DNA from: a bacterium
GTDB taxonomy: Bacteria > Krumholzibacteriota > Krumholzibacteria > LZORAL124-64-63
Direction of reading: 5' to 3'
Assembly: GCA_021767885.1 (NCBI GenBank)
Contig: JAASSM010000026.1
Coordinates: forward strand, 1 to 9,597
Length of the DNA: 9,597 bases
Shown here piece after piece: positions 6,823 through 9,597 of the stretch. Position 1 is the first letter of the stretch; each line of letters opens with the position of its first letter. A program made the position numbers and the translations under genes. Under the pieces are notes generated by a model. The model saw nothing but the letters and a program-made list of their open reading frames with translations, searched no databases and was not told where the DNA came from.

Positions 6823-6850
6823 AACTTACTCAAAATGAGTGACTTGGCAA
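6823..6850 (-). promoter_or_regulatory. Candidate sigma70-type promoter for otsA
   Basis: On the minus strand TTGCCA (6850-6845; 5 of 6 match to TTGACA) is followed after 16 bp by TAAGTT (6828-6823; only 3 of 6 match to TATAAT). The surrounding stretch, about 6812-6853, is the only AT-rich island between the upstream terminator and otsA. The -10 match is weak, and the 16-bp spacer is almost filled by a near-palindrome, so an activator or repressor may be involved. It lies about 70 bp before the otsA start. Confidence 0.4.
6826..6842. promoter_or_regulatory. Near-palindromic operator candidate upstream of otsA
   Basis: The plus strand reads TTACTCAAAATGAGTGA. The core ACTCA-AAA-TGAGT (6828-6840) is a perfect inverted repeat with 5-bp arms; extended to 7-bp arms it has one mismatch. 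It is strikingly AT-rich against its GC-rich surroundings and lies between the -35 and -10 candidates of otsA, a usual place for a dimeric helix-turn-helix repressor site. No regulator gene is in the window, and I do not assign the site to a family. Confidence 0.5.
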
Positions 6851-6881
6851 ACAGAGGCGGCCACCCCGCGGGATGGCCGCC
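6848..6881 (-). terminator. Intrinsic terminator of the EtfD-like gene
   Basis: On the minus strand GGCGGCCA (6881-6874) and TGGCCGCC (6863-6856) form a perfect 8-bp GC-rich stem around a 10-nt loop that may pair further inside. It is followed by TCTGTTTG (6855-6848), a short T-rich tail. It starts 26 nt after the stop codon of the EtfD-like gene. The tail overlaps the otsA -35 candidate, so termination and initiation are packed closely together. Confidence 0.65.
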
Positions 6882-6907
6882 CTGGTGCGCCGGACCTGCG
6901 TCGCCGG

Positions 6908-8929
6908 TCAGTCCGCGGTCTGCAGGTTGTCCGCGATCACCTCGGCGAGGTCGCGGACGGTGAGCTGGTCCTGCCGCTCGGTCTCCTTCACCGCATCCTC
7001 GAGCATGGTCAGGCAGAACGGGCAGCTGGCGCAGACCTCGCTGGCGCCGGTGGCCGCGGCCTCATCGATGCGGTGATGGTTGATGCGCGTGCCGAGGTCC
7101 TCCTCCATGAACATGCGCGCACCGCCCGCGCCGCAGCAGAAGCCCTCGCGGCGCGACCGCGGCATCTCCACCTGACGCAGGCCGCCCACGGCCCCGAGCA
7201 CGTCGCGCGGCGCCGCGTACTCGCCGTTGTGACGCCCCATGTAGCAGCTGTCGTGGAAGGTGATGGCGTGCTCCGCCTCCGCGGCGACCTGCAGCCGCCC
7301 CTGCCGCAGCAGGTCGCGCAGGAGCTGGCTGTGATGCCACACCTCCACGCCCTCGAGGCCGAAGTCCGGGTACTCGTTCCTGATGGTGTTGAAGCCATGC
7401 GGACAGGCGGTGACCACCTTCTTGACGCCGTACTTCTGCAGGGCCTGGATGTTCTGCTGGGCCTGCATCTGGAAGAGGTACTCGTTGCCGGCCCGCCGGG
7501 TGACGTCGCCGCAGCAGCCCTCCTCCGTGCCCAGGATGGCGAAGTCCACCCCCGCGGCGCGCAGGCAGGCCACCAGCGCACGCTGCACCTGCTGGTTGCG
7601 CGCATCGAAGCTACCGGCACAGCCGACGAAGAGCAGCCACTCCGCCGAGCCCTTCTCCCGCAGCACGGGCACGTCGAGGCCCTCGCACCAGTCCTCGCGC
7701 GCCTGGGCGCTCACGTTCCACGGGTTGCTGTTGGTCTCCAGGCCGCGCATGGCGTTCTGGAGCGTCGCGGGCATGCGGGCCTCGGTCATGGCGAGATACC
7801 GGCGCTGGTCCACGATGTTGGGCACGTGGTCGATCTGGACCGGGCAGTGCGCCATGCAGTAGCCGCAGGTGGTGCAGCCCCAGAGCACCTCCTCCTCGAT
7901 GATCCCGCCCGGCAGCGTGGGGCGCTCGATGGAGCCGGCCAGCGCCTTGACCTCGGCGTGGTTGCCCTTGCTCTTCAGCCGGCCCATGGCGGCCAGCTGA
8001 TCGGTGATGGCGTAGACGTGGTCGCGCTCGTCGCAGATCAGCTCGCGCGGATGCAACGGCTTGCCGGTGGTGTAGGTGGGGCACCCGGTGTTGCAGCGGC
8101 CGCACTCGGTGCACGTGTACATGTCGAGGATCCGGCGCCAGCTGAAGTCCTCCACCTTGCCCACGCCGAAGCTCTCGGCGCCCTCTTCCATGAGCTTCTC
8201 CAGGTCCAGCTTCTCCAGCTTGCCCGAGGGGGTCAGACGCTCGGTGTAGACCGCCGGCAACGCGGTCAGCACGTGGAAATGCTTGCCGTGGGGGAGGTAA
8301 TTGAGGAACGCCAGGACCAGCCCCACGTGGAGCCAGAAGTTCAGCCCGTGCCAGAAGTGGAGCGTACCCTCGCTCGCCCCGGCGAACAGCGGCACCAGCA
8401 GCGTGGAGACCCACGCCCAGCCCTCCTCCACGTGCTCGCCCGGGAGGGCGAACCTGGCCGCATCGCCGAGCAGGTCGGTGAGCATGAGCAGACCGATCCA
8501 GATGAGGATCAGGACGGCCTCGCCGCTGAACTTCAGCCGCTCCGGACGGGTGAAGAGGCGCCGCCCCAGCCCGTAGACCACGGCACCGAGCACCAGCAGT
8601 TCGAGCAGGTTGTGCACCGGCAGGTAGATCTCGTTGAGCACCGGGATGCGCCAGTCGGCGTCGAACCCGCGGATGATCAGGGTCAGGGTGCGGAAGGCCA
8701 CCACCAGGAAGCCGGCGAAGATGATGGCGTGCATCCAGCCGGGGCCCTTCTCGTAGAGCAGCTTGCGCTGGCCGAAGCCCACCGCCAGGAGCGAGCGCAG
8801 CCGCTGGCCGGCATGGTCGAGGCGATCCTCCGGCTGCGCCGCGCGCATCACGTCGATGCGCCGGATCATGGTGGCGGTGAACAGGGCCAGGGCGGCGGCG
8901 AGCAGGATGAGCATGGCGAAGGGACCCAT
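6908..8929 (-). CDS. Membrane Fe-S oxidoreductase, EtfD-like (NarI-like membrane part plus HdrD-like Fe-S/CCG domains)
   Basis: This 673-residue protein is of the type (mycobacterial EtfD and relatives) that takes electrons from ETF and reduces membrane quinone. About six membrane helices span roughly 2-21, 65-86, 100-122, 137-155, 170-184 and 191-212. They hold candidate heme b ligands His67, His106, His191, His194 and His201, as in NarI-like cytochrome b domains. Two ferredoxin motifs follow: C273-x2-C276-x2-C279-x3-C283-P and C352-x2-C355-x2-C358-x3-C362-P. Two cysteine-rich CCG domains come next. The first has C437, C472-C473-G and C509-PHG, where the usual last Cys of CxxC is Gly512. The second is complete, with C562, C598-C599-G and C633-x2-C636. 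The ATG at 8929 has GGAGGT just upstream; an ATG at 8965 sits at the predicted transcript start and is rejected. etfBA in the same window supports the ETF link. The exact donor is inferred. Confidence 0.9.
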   Translation of the reverse strand: MGPFAMLILLAAALALFTATMIRRIDVMRAAQPEDRLDHAGQRLRSLLAVGFGQRKLLYEKGPGWMHAIIFAGFLVVAFRTLTLIIRGFDADWRIPVLNEIYLPVHNLLELLVLGAVVYGLGRRLFTRPERLKFSGEAVLILIWIGLLMLTDLLGDAARFALPGEHVEEGWAWVSTLLVPLFAGASEGTLHFWHGLNFWLHVGLVLAFLNYLPHGKHFHVLTALPAVYTERLTPSGKLEKLDLEKLMEEGAESFGVGKVEDFSWRRILDMYTCTECGRCNTGCPTYTTGKPLHPRELICDERDHVYAITDQLAAMGRLKSKGNHAEVKALAGSIERPTLPGGIIEEEVLWGCTTCGYCMAHCPVQIDHVPNIVDQRRYLAMTEARMPATLQNAMRGLETNSNPWNVSAQAREDWCEGLDVPVLREKGSAEWLLFVGCAGSFDARNQQVQRALVACLRAAGVDFAILGTEEGCCGDVTRRAGNEYLFQMQAQQNIQALQKYGVKKVVTACPHGFNTIRNEYPDFGLEGVEVWHHSQLLRDLLRQGRLQVAAEAEHAITFHDSCYMGRHNGEYAAPRDVLGAVGGLRQVEMPRSRREGFCCGAGGARMFMEEDLGTRINHHRIDEAAATGASEVCASCPFCLTMLEDAVKETERQDQLTVRDLAEVIADNLQTAD

Positions 8930-8933
8930 GAAG

Positions 8934-8939
8934 ACCTCC
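8934..8939 (-). promoter_or_regulatory. Shine-Dalgarno sequence that fixes the EtfD-like start
   Basis: On the minus strand GGAGGT lies 4 nt before the ATG at 8929. The competing in-frame ATG at 8965 has no ribosome-binding site and lies directly after the -10 box, so the 673-residue form is preferred over the 685-residue form. Confidence 0.75.
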
Positions 8940-8967
8940 GGGGCGGGCGTCCTAGGCGGGAGCATCC

Positions 8968-8976
8968 ACTATACCA
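8968..8976 (-). promoter_or_regulatory. Extended -10 promoter for the EtfD-like gene
   Basis: On the minus strand TGGTATAGT carries the TG-N extension followed by TATAGT (5 of 6 match to TATAAT). No good -35 is found at the right distance: CTTCCT at 8996-8991 with a 17-bp spacer matches only weakly, which is acceptable for an extended -10 promoter. Transcription would start near 8961, leaving a leader of about 30 nt that contains the Shine-Dalgarno. Confidence 0.55.
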
Positions 8977-9037
8977 TGCACCGCGCGGCCAGGAAGGGCA
9001 AAGGCGACCTCGGGCAGGACGGGCGACGGCGGCGGGC

Positions 9038-9078
9038 GCGCGGCTGGCGGCCGCGCAGCTCGCGCTCGGGCGAGCGCG
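9038..9078 (-). terminator. Two tandem GC hairpins after the nucleotidyltransferase gene
   Basis: Reading on the minus strand after the stop codon at 9098, the first stem pairs 9078-9072 with 9067-9061 (CGCGCTC arms, 4-nt loop). The second pairs 9056-9050 with 9044-9038 (GCGCGGC arms, 5-nt loop). Both stems are perfect 7-bp. No T-run follows either, so intrinsic termination is uncertain; they may protect the 3' end of the mRNA. They lie between this gene and the EtfD-like promoter, in a gap of 168 bp. In such GC-rich DNA, chance pairing is possible. Confidence 0.35.
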
Positions 9079-9097
9079 GCGACCGCGCGGTGGCGGA

Positions 9098-9597
9098 TCA
9101 GCCCGTGGCCGTCGCGGCCAGCTGCACCCGCGAGGACTCGGCCAGGAGGGCCCGACAGACGGCCAGTCCCGCCGGATCGACCGCCAGCACCGCCTCCGCC
9201 GGCGCGGTCTCCAGCGGGGCGATGCGCCCCGCGTGGCGGGTGCCGGCCTGCTGGAAGGCCGCCACGCCGAGGACGTAGAAGCCGCCGTCCTCCCGGAGCC
9301 AGGGCAGGTCGGGCTCCGCCTCGCCCAGATGGGGCGGCCGGGCCGGATCGAAGTACGGGACCAGTCCCATGGGCGATCGCTGCCAGAGCAGGGCGGACTC
9401 GCGATGGCAGCTGAACACGCAGTCCGCGCCCTCGCGTCGCGCCAGCGCCACGGCCGCCGCCAGCCGCCCCGGGCCGATCAACGGCAGCAGGGGATCGAGC
9501 GTCAGCACGCGATCGGGCGCGGGGTCGGCGGCGAGGGCGTGGCGGACGGCATCCTCGAGGCGGTCGCCCGCCCCCTCGCGCACCAGGACCTCGGCGC
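9098..9597 (-). CDS. Acylneuraminate cytidylyltransferase-like protein (CMP-sugar synthetase family), C-terminal part
   Basis: The frame runs off the right edge, so the N-terminal CTP-binding part is missing; about 166 residues are visible. The pattern matches the second half of CMP-sialic acid / CMP-legionaminate / CMP-KDO synthetase-like proteins. It has an 'EDAVRHALA' helix, then 'RVLTLDPLLPLI' where the family has its QPTSPLR-type strand, 'ALARREGADCVFSCHRE', a later 'EDGGFYVLGVAAFQQAGTRHAGRI' resembling the 'NGAFYVF...G.R' block, and 'AVDPAGLAVCRALL' resembling the C-terminal 'DIDS..DL..A..LL' block. Such enzymes activate acidic sugars with CTP for surface glycans or flagellin decoration. 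The TSP/LR residues are not conserved in the usual form, so the substrate, and even activity, is uncertain. An in-frame GTG at 9583 is internal to the fold and is not taken as the start. Confidence 0.68.
   Translation of the reverse strand, partial: AEVLVREGAGDRLEDAVRHALAADPAPDRVLTLDPLLPLIGPGRLAAAVALARREGADCVFSCHRESALLWQRSPMGLVPYFDPARPPHLGEAEPDLPWLREDGGFYVLGVAAFQQAGTRHAGRIAPLETAPAEAVLAVDPAGLAVCRALLAESSRVQLAATATG

Noticed and set aside
5213..6838. Long plus-strand open frame (541 residues) antisense to otsA, and a similar one at 3921-5291 antisense to the FabK-like gene
   Set aside because: Compositionally skewed translations with no recognisable domain, exactly opposite well-supported genes; expected from codon third-position GC bias.
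8930..8965. ATG at 8965 as the start of the EtfD-like gene
   Set aside because: It lies at the predicted transcript start just after TATAGT, has no ribosome-binding site and adds a non-conserved 12-residue tail; the ATG at 8929 has GGAGGT.
1..9597. Mobile elements, CRISPR arrays, tRNA/rRNA genes, phage or defence genes
   Set aside because: I looked for transposase/integrase motifs, direct-repeat arrays and RNA-gene-like segments in all gaps and saw none. The gaps are all below 170 bp and are explained by promoters and hairpins.

Overview
This is a very GC-rich bacterial window (strong G/C bias at third codon positions, so many antisense open frames) holding eight protein genes, two of them cut by the window edges. 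A secreted subtilase ends in an 'NPFNP' FlgD-like / type IX-sorting-like C-terminal domain. That ending is common in the Fibrobacterota-Chlorobiota-Bacteroidota superphylum and in related uncultured phyla (Eisenbacteria, Krumholzibacteria, Latescibacteria type). Together with the high GC, this points to a Gram-negative member of that broad group. The lineage is an inference; no rRNA or marker gene is present.

Layout. Positions 1-1146 (+) hold the C-terminal part of the S8 protease. After a 141-bp gap with a well-formed sigma70-type promoter and a GC-rich leader hairpin come etfB (1288-2070) and etfA (2093-3067), the two subunits of electron transfer flavoprotein, as a tight operon. A hairpin at about 3109-3143 separates them from a convergent minus-strand block: otsA (trehalose-6-phosphate synthase), then a FabK-like / nitronate monooxygenase-family flavoenzyme, then an exported TPR protein (read from 6754 down to 3185). 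Upstream of otsA lie a candidate promoter with a 17-bp near-palindrome in its spacer and a terminator for the preceding gene. That preceding gene (8929-6908, minus) encodes a membrane Fe-S oxidoreductase of the EtfD type: NarI-like membrane helices, two 4Fe-4S clusters and two cysteine-rich (CCG) domains. It has its own extended -10 promoter. At the right edge is the C-terminal part of a CMP-sialic-acid-synthetase-like sugar nucleotidyltransferase (minus).

How the parts fit. EtfBA collects electrons from acyl-CoA (or similar) dehydrogenases. The EtfD-like membrane protein is the known type of partner that passes ETF electrons to the quinone pool, so the window probably carries both halves of an ETF-to-quinone route, although they are about 3.8 kb apart and on opposite strands. 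The otsA block (osmolyte/trehalose), the flavoenzyme (possibly fatty-acid synthesis) and the TPR protein have no obvious link to that route. I see no phage, IS element, CRISPR array, tRNA or rRNA, and no sign of a defence system. All intergenic gaps are under 170 bp. The window reads as ordinary chromosomal core and accessory metabolism, with some notable regulatory sites.
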